The notes beneath the pieces are model-generated. The model made no database searches and was not told where the DNA came from. It saw nothing but the letters and a program-made list of their open reading frames with translations. Shown here piece by piece: positions 15,847 through 24,126 of a DNA stretch of 64,000 nucleotides. The stretch comes from Nocardioides alkalitolerans DSM 16699 (lineage in GTDB: Bacteria > Actinomycetota > Actinomycetes > Propionibacteriales > Nocardioidaceae). The stretch is from contig NZ_KE384533.1 of NCBI RefSeq assembly GCF_000426525.1, forward strand, positions 1,218,562 through 1,282,561. Reading direction: 5' to 3'. The first letter of the stretch is position 1. Each line of letters begins with the position of its first letter. The translations under genes were made by a program, and so were the position numbers.

Positions 15847-17288
15847 CCCGCCGGCTCTCGGCGGCCCAGCTGATCGACCGGGTGATCGACCCCGGCACGT
15901 TCCTCTCGTGGGACACCACCGTCGACCGCTCGGGCCGCAGCGCGGCCTACCGGGCCGAGCTGGAGGCCGCCGCCGACAAGGCCGGCACCGACGAGTCGGT
16001 GGTGACCGGGGTGGGCGACGTCAACGGACGGCGCGTGTGCGTGATCGTCAACGAGTTCGCCTTCCTGGCCGGATCGATCGGCACGGACGCCGCCCGTCGG
16101 ATCACGGCCGCCTTCCGGTGCGCGACCGCCGAGGGCCTGCCCGTGCTCGCCAGCACGGCGTCGGGCGGCACCCGGATGCAGGAGGGCACGCCGGCGTTCG
16201 TCGGGATGGTCGACATCACGCGGGCGGTGATGGACCACCGTGCGGCCGGACTGCCCTACCTGGTCTACCTGCGCCACCCCACCACCGGCGGCGTGTTCGC
16301 CTCGTGGGGCTCGCTGGCCCACGTGACGGTCGCCGAGCCGGGCGCCCTCATCGGGTTCCTCGGGCCGAAGGTCTACGAGGCGCTGAACGGCCGCGCCTTC
16401 CCCGAGGGCGTGCAGCGCGCCGAGAACCTGGTCGACCGGGGCGTCATCGACGCCGTCGCTCCTCCGGAGGAGCTGCACACCCTCGTCGACCTCGCCCTCG
16501 GGGTGCTCGTCGACCCGCCGACGACGCCGACCCTGCCGCGGCGTGCCGCCGCCCGGATCGACCGTCGTCGCGACACCTGGGCCTCGATCGAGGAGACGCG
16601 ACGGCCCGACCGGGTCGGCGTGCGCGACCTCCTGCGGTACGGCGCCCGCGGCACCCTGCGCCTGCGCGGCACCGACGAGGGGGAGCGGGACTCGTCGGTG
16701 ATCGTGGCGCTGACCCGGCTGGCCGGGCAGCCGTGCGTGCTCGTCGGCCAGGACCGCGTGCGGCAGACGCCCGCGACGCCAATGGGTCCGGGAGCGCTCC
16801 GGGAGGCCCGACGCGCGATGCGCCTGGCCGAGGAGCTGCGGCTGCCGCTGGTCACCGTCATCGACACCCCGGGGGCCGAGCTGTCGCAGCGGGCCGAGGA
16901 GGGGGCCATCGCCGGGGAGATCGCCCGGTGCATCGCCACCATGACGACGCTCCGGGTGCCGACGCTGGCCCTGCTGCTGGGCCAGGGCTGCGGCGGCGGT
17001 GCGCTCGCCCTGCTCCCCGCCCAGGTGGTCGTGGCGAGCGAGAACGCCTGGCTCTCCCCGCTCCCGCCCGAGGGGGCGAGCGTCATCGTGCACGGCCACG
17101 TCGACCGCGCCCCCGAGATGGCGGCCCGGCAGCGGGTGGGCGCCGCCGACCTCCACGCCGACGGCATCGTGCACCAGGTGGTGGCGGAGTCGGCGGGCGA
17201 CAACGCGGCCACCCTGGCCACGGTGCTCGCGGGCGAGTGCGGCTACCAGCTCGACGCGATGACCCGCCGGCAGGCGATGGCGGGCTGA
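15843..17288 (+). CDS. Fused AccD-AccA-type acyl-CoA carboxyltransferase
   Basis: 481 residues holding both carboxyltransferase halves in one chain. The N-half (AccD-like) has the oxyanion motif SGGTRMQEG at 107-115; the C-half (AccA-like) has GQGCGGGALAL at 380-390. The zinc ribbon that precedes AccD in standard ACC is absent. Such fusions are known in actinobacteria (AccD3-type). No biotin carboxylase or biotin carrier lies nearby, so it either borrows them or works in the decarboxylating direction on malonyl-CoA made by the upstream transferase. The GTG start overlaps the CoA-transferase stop; longer frames upstream are shadows. Confidence 0.85.
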   Translation: MTRRLSAAQLIDRVIDPGTFLSWDTTVDRSGRSAAYRAELEAAADKAGTDESVVTGVGDVNGRRVCVIVNEFAFLAGSIGTDAARRITAAFRCATAEGLPVLASTASGGTRMQEGTPAFVGMVDITRAVMDHRAAGLPYLVYLRHPTTGGVFASWGSLAHVTVAEPGALIGFLGPKVYEALNGRAFPEGVQRAENLVDRGVIDAVAPPEELHTLVDLALGVLVDPPTTPTLPRRAAARIDRRRDTWASIEETRRPDRVGVRDLLRYGARGTLRLRGTDEGERDSSVIVALTRLAGQPCVLVGQDRVRQTPATPMGPGALREARRAMRLAEELRLPLVTVIDTPGAELSQRAEEGAIAGEIARCIATMTTLRVPTLALLLGQGCGGGALALLPAQVVVASENAWLSPLPPEGASVIVHGHVDRAPEMAARQRVGAADLHADGIVHQVVAESAGDNAATLATVLAGECGYQLDAMTRRQAMAG

Positions 17289-17294
17289 GCGGCG

Positions 17295-17315
17295 CGGGGG
17301 TCCGCCGTACCCCCG
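17295..17315. terminator. Hairpin terminator between convergent genes
   Basis: Perfect 7-bp stem (CGGGGGT with ACCCCCG) and a 7-base loop, immediately after the carboxyltransferase stop and before the end of the TauE gene. Confidence 0.6.
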
Positions 17316-17322
17316 GGGTGAC

Positions 17323-18126
17323 CTAGCCGGCGCGGAGCAGGAGCACCGCCGCGACCACGCCGGTCACGACGATGAGGGTGCGCAGCACCCGGCCGGGGAG
17401 GTGGCGGGCGACGCGCGCGCCGAGGTAGCCACCGCCCACCGAGCCCGCGGCGAGCAGGCCGACGACCTGCCAGTCGAGGGGCGCCAGCGCGACGAAGACG
17501 ACGCTGGCGACCACGTTGCTCGCCAGCACCGACAGCGTCTTGAGCGCGTTGACGATCCGCAGGTCGACGTCGAGGCCGAACCCCAGCACCGCCACCATCA
17601 TCACGCCCGAGCCGGCGCCGAAGTAGCCGCCGTACACCCCGGTCAGGGTGGCGAAGCCCGTGGTGGTGGGGGAGAGGCGCGTGCGGCGGCCGGTGTCGGT
17701 GGGTACGGCGCCCGGGTCGCCGGGGTCGGTACGGCGCTCGCGGCGGCGACGCAGGGCGGCCGTGACGGCCGGCTGGACGCCGACGAGCAGGCACGTGGCG
17801 AGAATCAACCAGGGCACGACCGCCTCGAACGACGAGGCCGGCGCCGCGAGCAGCAGGGCCGCGCCGGCGACGGCACCGACCGCGCTGGTGACGGCGACGG
17901 CGACCGTGAGCCCAGGGTGCTCGCGCAGCTCGCTGCGGAACCCGAAGGACCCGCTGAGGCCGGCGGGGGTCAGCCCGAGGGTGTTGGACGCGTTCGCGAC
18001 GACGGGTGGCACCCCGAGGGCGATCAGCACGGGGAAGCTGAGCAGCGAGGCGAACCCCACCGTGGAGATCAGGACCCCGGACCCCAGCCCGGCGGCGAGC
18101 ACCGCGAGCTGCTCCAGGGGGGTCAC
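17323..18126 (-). CDS. TauE/SafE-family anion exporter
   Basis: 267 residues with about eight membrane helices in two related halves. The first half shows GLGSGVLISTVGFASLLSFPVLIALG and ANASNTLGLTPAGLSGSFGF (about residues 12-65); the second repeats the pattern with GVYGGYFGAGSGVMMVAVLGF and VNALKTLSVLASNVVA. This internal duplication is typical of the TauE/SafE family, which exports sulfite, sulfoacetate and related organic anions. The start is a GTG at 18126 with no clear ribosome site. It stands alone, so the substrate is open. Confidence 0.88.
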   Translation of the reverse strand: MTPLEQLAVLAAGLGSGVLISTVGFASLLSFPVLIALGVPPVVANASNTLGLTPAGLSGSFGFRSELREHPGLTVAVAVTSAVGAVAGAALLLAAPASSFEAVVPWLILATCLLVGVQPAVTAALRRRRERRTDPGDPGAVPTDTGRRTRLSPTTTGFATLTGVYGGYFGAGSGVMMVAVLGFGLDVDLRIVNALKTLSVLASNVVASVVFVALAPLDWQVVGLLAAGSVGGGYLGARVARHLPGRVLRTLIVVTGVVAAVLLLRAG

Positions 18127-18260
18127 GGCGACATGGTCGCACTCACGGCGCCGTGCGCGGCCGACTGTTGCACCGGGGTCACGCCCCGTTCACACGACGC
18201 GGCCATGATCGGGCGCAGGAGCGTCGGCGGCGTGGGCCGCCCGAGGACGGGGAGGACTCC

Positions 18261-18527
18261 ATGGACCAGATCGTGAAGGTGTCGTCGCTGCGGCCCGGCG
18301 ACCTCGTCGAGGTCGGCGGAGGGATGACGACCTGGGAGCGCCTCGACAGCGTGACCAGCAGCGACGCCGGTCTGCGGATCCTGCACCTGCAGCCCGTGCT
18401 CGCGGGCCCGGAGATGACGGAGCCGGTCCCGTGCGGCGACCCCCGCCAGACCGCGATGCGGGCGTGGGTGGAGGTGCGGCGGAGGGGTGTGCCGTCGCAG
18501 CGCGCGGGCCGGCGCCGGTCGGCCTGA
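18261..18527 (+). CDS. Small hypothetical protein
   Basis: 88 residues of unknown function. The ATG at 18261 follows a strong ribosome site (GGGGAGGA, 18249-18256), which supports the short form over a longer in-frame extension. The N-terminal half (IVKVSSLRPGDLVEVGGGMTTW) looks like a small beta-barrel with an SH3- or Hedgehog/intein-like 'PGDLV' turn; the tail is basic (RRRGVPSQRAGRRRSA). No signal peptide or membrane segment is present. Confidence 0.6.
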   Translation: MDQIVKVSSLRPGDLVEVGGGMTTWERLDSVTSSDAGLRILHLQPVLAGPEMTEPVPCGDPRQTAMRAWVEVRRRGVPSQRAGRRRSA

Positions 18528-18552
18528 GTCGCTCCCCGGGGCCGGTCTCTTC

Positions 18553-18690
18553 CTAGCGCTGGGGCTTGCGGCGGCGGTTCTTCGCGGAGTCCACCGCCCG
18601 CTGGATCCTGGCCCGGTTCTGCGGCTTGCGGGACTCGTTGTACAGCTTCTTGCCGATACCGATGAGGGCGGCGCTCTTGAACAGCTTCAT
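18553..18690 (-). CDS. Very small basic protein (45 residues)
   Basis: An open frame of 45 codons from ATG 18690 to TAG at 18553-18555. The product begins MKLFKSAALIGIGKKLYNES, an amphipathic or weakly hydrophobic start, and continues as a strongly basic helix ending in RRRKPQR (about 15 Lys/Arg in 45 residues). Composition and fully GC-biased third positions argue that it is coding. It has no recognisable ribosome site beyond GCTCTCCAC upstream. It could bind nucleic acid or the membrane surface; the role is unknown. Confidence 0.5.
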   Translation of the reverse strand: MKLFKSAALIGIGKKLYNESRKPQNRARIQRAVDSAKNRRRKPQR

Positions 18691-18770
18691 GTGGAGAGCG
18701 GTACCCGCTCGGAGTGCGCGGAGTCAGGTTCTCGCCGGCCGGATCGGTGAATCCACGCACACTGGCCGGG

Positions 18771-18962
18771 TCAGAGGCCGGAGGCTGCCGCGAGGCCGGC
18801 GCCGGCGGTGGTCGGCTCCGCGCTGACGACGACCGTCGGGGCGCCCTGGGACCCGGTGCCGTCGGTGTCGTCGCCCAGCAGCAGGGCGACGAGGAGCAGG
18901 CCCCCTCCGCCGACGACGAGCAGGACGATGATCGAGAACAGGAACAGCTTGCGTTGCGACAC
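18771..18962 (-). CDS. Small single-pass membrane protein
   Basis: 63 residues: a short basic start (MSQRKLFLF), one clear membrane helix (about residues 8-30, IIVLLVVGGGGLLLVALLL), then an acidic and Ala/Gly/Thr-rich outer tail. The GTG start at 18962 follows GAGGAG on the minus strand at good spacing. The gene lies downstream of the DsbA-like gene in the same direction with a 93-base gap, so co-expression is possible. The function is unknown. Confidence 0.55.
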   Translation of the reverse strand: MSQRKLFLFSIIVLLVVGGGGLLLVALLLGDDTDGTGSQGAPTVVVSAEPTTAGAGLAAASGL

Positions 18963-19055
18963 GGTGGCTCCTCGGCGCTGCGGCGGTGGGGGACCGGCCC
19001 GGGTACCCGCCCGGGTCGGCGGCGACCCCGGGTGGTGCCGTGGGTCGGCGGATGC

Positions 19056-19730
19056 TCAGCCCGCGGCTCCCGCGCGCTCCAGCGCCGCCTCGAGGGGATC
19101 GACGAGGTCGCCCACCGTCCGCGGCTGCACGAGCTCGCCGTCGACGTAGAAGGTCGGTGTGCTCGTGACGCCGAGGCGCAGGGCGTCGTCCACGTCGCGC
19201 TGCACGCGCGCGGCGACCTCGGGCGAGGCGTAGTCCGCGTCGTACCGCTCGAGGTCCAGGCCGAGCTGCTCGGCGTACGTGCGGAAGAGCGCGTCGGCCG
19301 GCTCCCGGCTCTCGCCCCAGTCGACCTGGGTCTCGTACATGAGGGAGTACATGGCCTCGAGCTCGCCCTGGAGCGCGGCCGACTCGACGGCGCGGGCGGC
19401 GCGCTCGGCGTTGACGTGGCCGGGCAGGGGCAGGTAGCGCAGGACGAAGGTGACCCGGTCGCCGTACACGTCGCGCAGCTGCTCGACGACGGGGTACGTC
19501 GCCCGGCAGGCCTCGCACTCGAAGTCGAGGAACTCGACGAAGGTGACGCCGGTCGACCCCGGCTCGCCCAGGACGCGGCTGTCGTCGCGGACGAGCTCGG
19601 AGGGGCCCTCCGCGACCTCGACCGTCGCCCGCGGCTCGGGGGAGTCGGTGAGGGCGAGGAACGCGAGGGTGGCGACCACGAGCGCGAGCACGGCGCCCAC
19701 GGCCAGGCCGATGCGGGTGGGCAGGGTCAT
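19056..19730 (-). CDS. DsbA-like membrane-anchored thiol-disulfide oxidoreductase
   Basis: 224 residues: an uncleaved N-terminal anchor (residues 6-28) followed by an extracytoplasmic thioredoxin-fold domain. The active site is FECEACRAT with cysteines 72 and 75 (C-E-A-C), and the cis-proline loop is TSTPTFYVDGELV near residue 190. This matches the Thioredoxin_4/DsbA group that forms or repairs disulfides in exported proteins. The ATG start overlaps the stop of the DNA polymerase gene by four bases (ATGA), an unexpected partner. Upstream open sequence is the polymerase in another frame. Confidence 0.9.
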   Translation of the reverse strand: MTLPTRIGLAVGAVLALVVATLAFLALTDSPEPRATVEVAEGPSELVRDDSRVLGEPGSTGVTFVEFLDFECEACRATYPVVEQLRDVYGDRVTFVLRYLPLPGHVNAERAARAVESAALQGELEAMYSLMYETQVDWGESREPADALFRTYAEQLGLDLERYDADYASPEVAARVQRDVDDALRLGVTSTPTFYVDGELVQPRTVGDLVDPLEAALERAGAAG

Positions 19731-21451
19731 CGGGGGAATGTAGCGGGCGGAGCCTCGGCGTCGACCTCCTCCGCCGCGGTGGCCGAGCGCTTCGACGCGT
19801 CCGCGTAGGAGCGCACGACCGACGCGCTGAGCGGGAAGTCGACGACGGCCTCGCGGAAGACCAGCCGGCTCGTCCGCGTCGCGGCCTCGCGCAGGAGCGC
19901 CACCACCTCGTCGGCGAGCGCGGCGGGCGTGTGCACGACGACCTCGTCGTGGAGGAACAGCACCAGGTGCGGGCGCTCCTCCAGCGGGCCCGTGCCGCGG
20001 CGCCACAGCTCGTTGCGGATCTCGGCGATCCAGCACAGGGCCCACTCCGCGCCGGTGCCCTGCACCACGAAGTTGCGCGTCGCGCGGCCGTACGCGCGCC
20101 GCTCGCGGGTCTGCTGGACCGGATCGGTCGGGGCGCCCTCGGGCCGCTGCTCCCAGATCTCGCCGAGGGTGGGGGAGCCGCGACCCAGCAGCGTGCGCAC
20201 GGAGCGTCCGGTCTCGCCGTCGCGGGCGGCGCCCTCGAGGAGGGCGAAGGCCGCGGGGTACTGCTGGGCGAGCACCTCGGCCATGCGACCCCCGCCGCCG
20301 CGGGTGGCGCCGTACATGGCCCCGATCAGACCGAGCTTGGCGTCGTCGCGGCTCGGCACGCTGCCGGCGTCGACCATCGCCTGGTAGAGGTCCGGGTCGC
20401 GGGCGGACCGGACGAGCGCCGGGTCCGCGCTCATCCCGGCCAGCACCCGCGGCTCGAGCTGCGCCACGTCGGCGACGACGAACGCCCAGCCCTCGTCGGC
20501 GACCGCGGCCGGCCGCACCTGGACCGGGATCGAGAGGGCACCCCCGCCGTTGGAGGACCAGCGGCCCGTGGACGACCCGGCCGGCTGGTACGACGCACGG
20601 AACCGGCCGCCGCTCACCCACTGGTCGAGCCACGCCCAGCCGTTGGTCGTGAGCAGGCGGGTGAGCTGCTTGTAGGCCAGCAGGGGCGGCACGACCGGGT
20701 GCTCGACGCCCACGAGGGTGGCGGCGCGGGTGTCGGTGACGTCGAGCCCGGCCGCCCGCAGCGCCGCCAGCAGGTGGGGCAGCGAGTCGGGGTTGAGGTC
20801 GGGCGCCTCGAGCTCGCGGCGGATCAGGACCGCCAGCGCCTCGAGCCCGCGCGGACGGGTGCCACGGGGCGTGCGCGGCCCGAGGAGGTCGACGAGCAGG
20901 CGCTCGTGCACCTCGACGCTCCACGGCACGCCGACGTGGGTCATCTCCGCGGCGGTCAGTGCGCCCGCGGACTCCGCGGCCAGCAGCAGCTCGAGCCGGG
21001 CCTGCTCGGCCGGGGTGGCGACCGCGGCCACGGCGGCGAGCTGGCGGGCGCCCTCGACGTCGGCGCGGAGGTGCTCCGCGTCGTCCGCGGCGAAGAGGGT
21101 GGGCTCCGACCGGGTCCGGGGGCCGGGCCGGTCCCACAGCGCGGCGTCGTCGCCGCGGAGGTGCGCGGTGTCGACCGCCGGCGCGCGGCGGAGCAGCTGA
21201 CGGGCGAGCCGGAGGTCGTGGCAGCGCCGTACGCGCACCCCGGCGGCCAGCAGCGGCGGGTACCACCACGAGGTGTCGTCCCAGACCCAGCGCGGGGACG
21301 TCGCCTCGCGCTCCGCGACCAGACGCGGCACCGCGGCCACGGCGATCTCCCGCGACCCGTCGCCGTCGACGACCAGCACCCGGTCGTCGGGCAGCCGCGA
21401 CAGCGAGATCCGCTCCCCGGTGCGTGCTCGGTCGGGCGGGGCGGCGGGCAT
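19727..21451 (-). CDS. Stand-alone family A DNA polymerase (Pol I-like, exonuclease-domain remnant)
   Basis: 574 residues, much shorter than Pol I: no 5'-nuclease domain. The C-terminal polymerase region is clear: motif A-like VVADVAQLEPRVLAGM, O-helix R368-x3-K372-x3-I376-G-x2-Y380-G, and motif C HDE at 501-503. In bacterial Pol I the O-helix position equivalent to Ile376 is Phe, a residue that governs nucleotide selectivity. Residues 1-190 resemble a degenerate 3'-5' exonuclease domain. Actinobacterial relatives are annotated bifunctional exonuclease/polymerase with unclear role. The ATG at 21451 follows a TAGCGT -10 by seven bases, so it is probably leaderless. Confidence 0.85.
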   Translation of the reverse strand: MPAAPPDRARTGERISLSRLPDDRVLVVDGDGSREIAVAAVPRLVAEREATSPRWVWDDTSWWYPPLLAAGVRVRRCHDLRLARQLLRRAPAVDTAHLRGDDAALWDRPGPRTRSEPTLFAADDAEHLRADVEGARQLAAVAAVATPAEQARLELLLAAESAGALTAAEMTHVGVPWSVEVHERLLVDLLGPRTPRGTRPRGLEALAVLIRRELEAPDLNPDSLPHLLAALRAAGLDVTDTRAATLVGVEHPVVPPLLAYKQLTRLLTTNGWAWLDQWVSGGRFRASYQPAGSSTGRWSSNGGGALSIPVQVRPAAVADEGWAFVVADVAQLEPRVLAGMSADPALVRSARDPDLYQAMVDAGSVPSRDDAKLGLIGAMYGATRGGGGRMAEVLAQQYPAAFALLEGAARDGETGRSVRTLLGRGSPTLGEIWEQRPEGAPTDPVQQTRERRAYGRATRNFVVQGTGAEWALCWIAEIRNELWRRGTGPLEERPHLVLFLHDEVVVHTPAALADEVVALLREAATRTSRLVFREAVVDFPLSASVVRSYADASKRSATAAEEVDAEAPPATFPR

Positions 21452-21458
21452 GGGCGGC

Positions 21459-21464
21459 ACGCTA
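21459..21464 (-). promoter_or_regulatory. Probable -10 element of the DNA polymerase gene (TAGCGT, minus strand)
   Basis: It ends exactly seven bases before the ATG at 21451, with no ribosome site, which indicates a leaderless message. Confidence 0.55.
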
Positions 21465-21523
21465 CGGCCCCGCGGCGACAGCGCCCGACCGACGGAGCGT
21501 CCACGGGCCCAGGGCGGCGTGTC

Positions 21524-21529
21524 TAGCAT
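21524..21529 (+). promoter_or_regulatory. Probable -10 element of the glycosyltransferase operon (TAGCAT)
   Basis: It ends exactly seven bases before the GTG at 21537. It is divergent from the polymerase promoter 60 bases away, and both look leaderless. Confidence 0.55.
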
Positions 21530-21536
21530 CGGCGGC

Positions 21537-22559
21537 GTGCCCCCACCGTCGAGCCGTCCGTCCGCCGGGAGCGACGTCCCGGTCAGCCTGCTGCTCGGCG
21601 ACCCCGGGCACGGCGTCGCCCGCTACGCCGGCCAGGTCGCGGAGTGGGCCGGGGCCGCGACGGCGACCGACGCCGCCCGGCTCGACGCCGGACGACGGGT
21701 CCACCTCCACCTCACCGACCGGGTCGTCGCCGACAGTCCCGAGGCGGCCGCCGACGTCGTCGAGGCGCTGGCCGGCCGGGTGCGCCTGACCGTCACGCTG
21801 CACGACGTCCCCCAGCCCACCGACGGGGCCTCGTTCGAGCGGCGCGTCGACTGCTACCGCCGCGTCGTCGCCGCCGCCGACGGGTGGGCCACCAACTCGG
21901 CGCACGAGCACGCCCAGGTCGTGCGCTGGTGCGCCCCCGACCACGACGGTGCGGTCGTGCCGCTGCCGGTCGTCCCGTTCCCCGCCGGCTCGAGCCGCGT
22001 CGTACTGCCCGAGGAGCCCTCCGACGTGGTCGGCGTGTTCGGCTTCTTCTACCCCGGCAAGGGGCACGCGGAGGTGCTCGAGGCCCTGGAGGCGCTCCGG
22101 GCGTCGGGCCGCGCGGCGCGACTCGGGGTGCTCGGTGCGCCCGCGCCCGGTCACCGGCGCGACCTCGAGGACCTCGTCGACCAGGCACGCCGCCGGGGCG
22201 TGCCCGTCGACGTCACCGGCAGCATCCCCGAGGCCGACCTGCCCGCTGCGCTCCGGAGCGTGGCCGCCGCCGTGGTCGGGCACCGCAACGTCTCGGCCTC
22301 GGGCAGCCTCAACTCCTGGCTCGCCGCGGGCCGTCGGCCGCTGGTGCGCACCGGCTCCTACGCCCGCGAGATGGCGGACCTGCGGCCGGGCTCCGTGTCG
22401 CTCTTCGACGACGACGACCTCACCGACGCCCTGGCCCGGGCGCTCGACGACCCGGCCTCCACCTGGCTCCCGCCCGACGCCGACCTGCGCCCGGGACCCG
22501 CGGAGACCGCCGAGGCCTACGTCGCCTGGTGGCGCCGGCTCGTCCGGAGCGCCGCGTGA
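21537..22559 (+). CDS. Family 4-like glycosyltransferase
   Basis: 340 residues with a GT-B architecture: an N-terminal acceptor half (PVSLLLGDPGHGVARYAGQV, then VTLHDVPQP and a His-rich TNSAHEHAQ) and a C-terminal donor half with VVGVFGFFYPGKGHAEVLEAL and later ASGSLNSWLAAGRRPLVR. The GTG at 21537 sits seven bases after a -10 element; the open frame further upstream is antisense to the polymerase gene. It overlaps the next glycosyltransferase by four bases. Probably assembles a cell-surface glycan; sugar and acceptor are unknown. Confidence 0.78.
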   Translation: MPPPSSRPSAGSDVPVSLLLGDPGHGVARYAGQVAEWAGAATATDAARLDAGRRVHLHLTDRVVADSPEAAADVVEALAGRVRLTVTLHDVPQPTDGASFERRVDCYRRVVAAADGWATNSAHEHAQVVRWCAPDHDGAVVPLPVVPFPAGSSRVVLPEEPSDVVGVFGFFYPGKGHAEVLEALEALRASGRAARLGVLGAPAPGHRRDLEDLVDQARRRGVPVDVTGSIPEADLPAALRSVAAAVVGHRNVSASGSLNSWLAAGRRPLVRTGSYAREMADLRPGSVSLFDDDDLTDALARALDDPASTWLPPDADLRPGPAETAEAYVAWWRRLVRSAA

Positions 22560-23890
22560 GCCGGCCCCCGTGGGGCCGCGTCGCCGTCGGCAACGACTGG
22601 ACGCCCGACCCCGCGTCGTACGACGCGACGGACCGCCCGCGTCGCACCGTGACCGTCGTCGTCACCCATTTCGAGCAACCCGTGGAGCTGGAGCGCACGC
22701 TGGCCGCCCTCGCCCGGCAGACCGTGCCCGCCGACCAGGTGGTCGTGGCGGACGACGGCTCGGCGGTCGCGCCGACGGTGCCGCCGGGGGTCGACCTGGT
22801 GCGGCAGCCCGACGAGGGCTTCCGGGCGGCGGCCGTCCGCAACGCCGCGGCCCGGGTCGCCGTCGGCGACCTGCTCGTCTTCCTCGACGCCGACACGAGC
22901 CCGGAGCCCGAGTTCCTCGCCCACCTGACCCGCATCCCCGCGACCCACCCCGAGGCGCTGGTGGTCGGGCGGCGGCGGCACGCGGACCTCGACGGCGTCC
23001 CCACCGACGCCCCGCTGCCCGAGGCGGCCGAGGGGCGCGTGCTCGAGGAGCCGGCGTGGCTCCGCACCGGCTACCTGCACAGCGGCGACCTCCGCGAGGC
23101 CGACGAGCTGAGCTTCCGCTACGTGATCGCGGCGGTGATGGCGTGCTCGCGGTGGTGGTTCGAGACGCTCGGCGGCTTCGACGAGTCCTTCGACGGCTAC
23201 GGCGGCGAGGACTGGGAGATCGCGCATCGCTCCTGGCTGGCCGGCGGCCTCGTCGCCCACGTGCCGGAGGCGGTGGCCTGGCACGACGGGGCGCACGCCG
23301 GCGAGGTGCCCCGCACGTACGACGCCGGCCGCGCCGAGGCGGTGGCCCTGGCCGAACGCATCGGCGTGGGCGGCGTCGGGTGGCGCGGCCTGCTGCGCGG
23401 ACCGGCCGACCTCGTCGTCAGCTTCGACGACACGCTGTCGCCGACCGAGCTGCTCGTCGGCGCCGACACGATCCTCGAGGCCGCCCCGCGCGCCGTGGTG
23501 CTGGCGAGCGAGGAGCAGCACCGGCTGCTCGGTGACGACCCCCGGGTACGGCGCTGGGCCGGCGCCGACGACGACCCCGCGCTCGACGGGGCCCGCCTGC
23601 ACCTGCGGCTGCACCGCGCCCTCACGGGCACCTACGGCGACCTCGTCGCGCTCCGGAGCCACCTGCGCGGTCCGGACCTCGCGCCGACCACCGAGCTCAC
23701 CCTCGGCGAACCGGAGGACCCCGCGGCCGTGACGGAGGTGGTCGGCGTCGTGCGCGACCTCCGCCTGCACCGCCGCGCCGCCCGCTGGGGCGACGACACC
23801 CCGCTGCGCACGGCGCGGCTCGCCGTACCCGGTCTGCGGGTCGTCGGCGACGACGCCGACCTCAAGGCGCACCTGGGCGGGTGGCTGTAG
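22556..23890 (+). CDS. Family 2 glycosyltransferase with C-terminal extension
   Basis: 444 residues. A GT-A domain (about residues 30-260) shows VTVVVTHFEQPVELERTLAAL, VVADDGS, FLDADTSP (the DXD metal motif) and GGFDESFDGYGGEDWEIAHR, the chondroitin-polymerase/GT2 'GGxDE...GxEDxE' acceptor motif. Residues 280-444 form a second region without clear homology (SFDDTLSPTELLVGADTIL). The GTG start overlaps the upstream glycosyltransferase stop. It probably extends the same surface polysaccharide or teichoic-type chain. Confidence 0.82.
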   Translation: MSRPPWGRVAVGNDWTPDPASYDATDRPRRTVTVVVTHFEQPVELERTLAALARQTVPADQVVVADDGSAVAPTVPPGVDLVRQPDEGFRAAAVRNAAARVAVGDLLVFLDADTSPEPEFLAHLTRIPATHPEALVVGRRRHADLDGVPTDAPLPEAAEGRVLEEPAWLRTGYLHSGDLREADELSFRYVIAAVMACSRWWFETLGGFDESFDGYGGEDWEIAHRSWLAGGLVAHVPEAVAWHDGAHAGEVPRTYDAGRAEAVALAERIGVGGVGWRGLLRGPADLVVSFDDTLSPTELLVGADTILEAAPRAVVLASEEQHRLLGDDPRVRRWAGADDDPALDGARLHLRLHRALTGTYGDLVALRSHLRGPDLAPTTELTLGEPEDPAAVTEVVGVVRDLRLHRRAARWGDDTPLRTARLAVPGLRVVGDDADLKAHLGGWL

Positions 23891-24012
23891 GTCGCTGTGC
23901 CGCGGGCCCCCACCCGGCGCGGTAGAGACCGGTGACGGCGACGAGGGCCGGGATCGCCGCCAGGGGGCGGTGGAGGTGGCTGGAGGTCCGGTCGGGCGTA
24001 GCGCCGGGGTCT

Positions 24013-24031
24013 GGTGCCACCTGGTGACACC
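24013..24031. promoter_or_regulatory. Two adjacent GGTGnCACC palindromes
   Basis: GGTGCCACC (24013-24021) and GGTGACACC (24023-24031) are each palindromic and start exactly 10 bases apart, one helical turn. They lie in the 236-base gap upstream of the methyltransferase gene, a plausible regulator site. Nothing else recognisable is seen in that gap. Confidence 0.4.
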
Positions 24032-24112
24032 GGGGCCCGGCACTACGCCTTCCGTCCGGGGCCGGCGGCGCGCGGGTCCGTCCTTCTGTGCCGCCGGGAC
24101 GGCCGCGGCCAC

Positions 24113-24118
24113 TAGGGT
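24113..24118 (+). promoter_or_regulatory. Probable -10 element of the methyltransferase gene (TAGGGT)
   Basis: TAnnnT-type hexamer ending eight bases before the ATG at 24127; no ribosome site is present, so a leaderless message is likely. Confidence 0.45.
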
Positions 24119-24126
24119 CGGTGACC

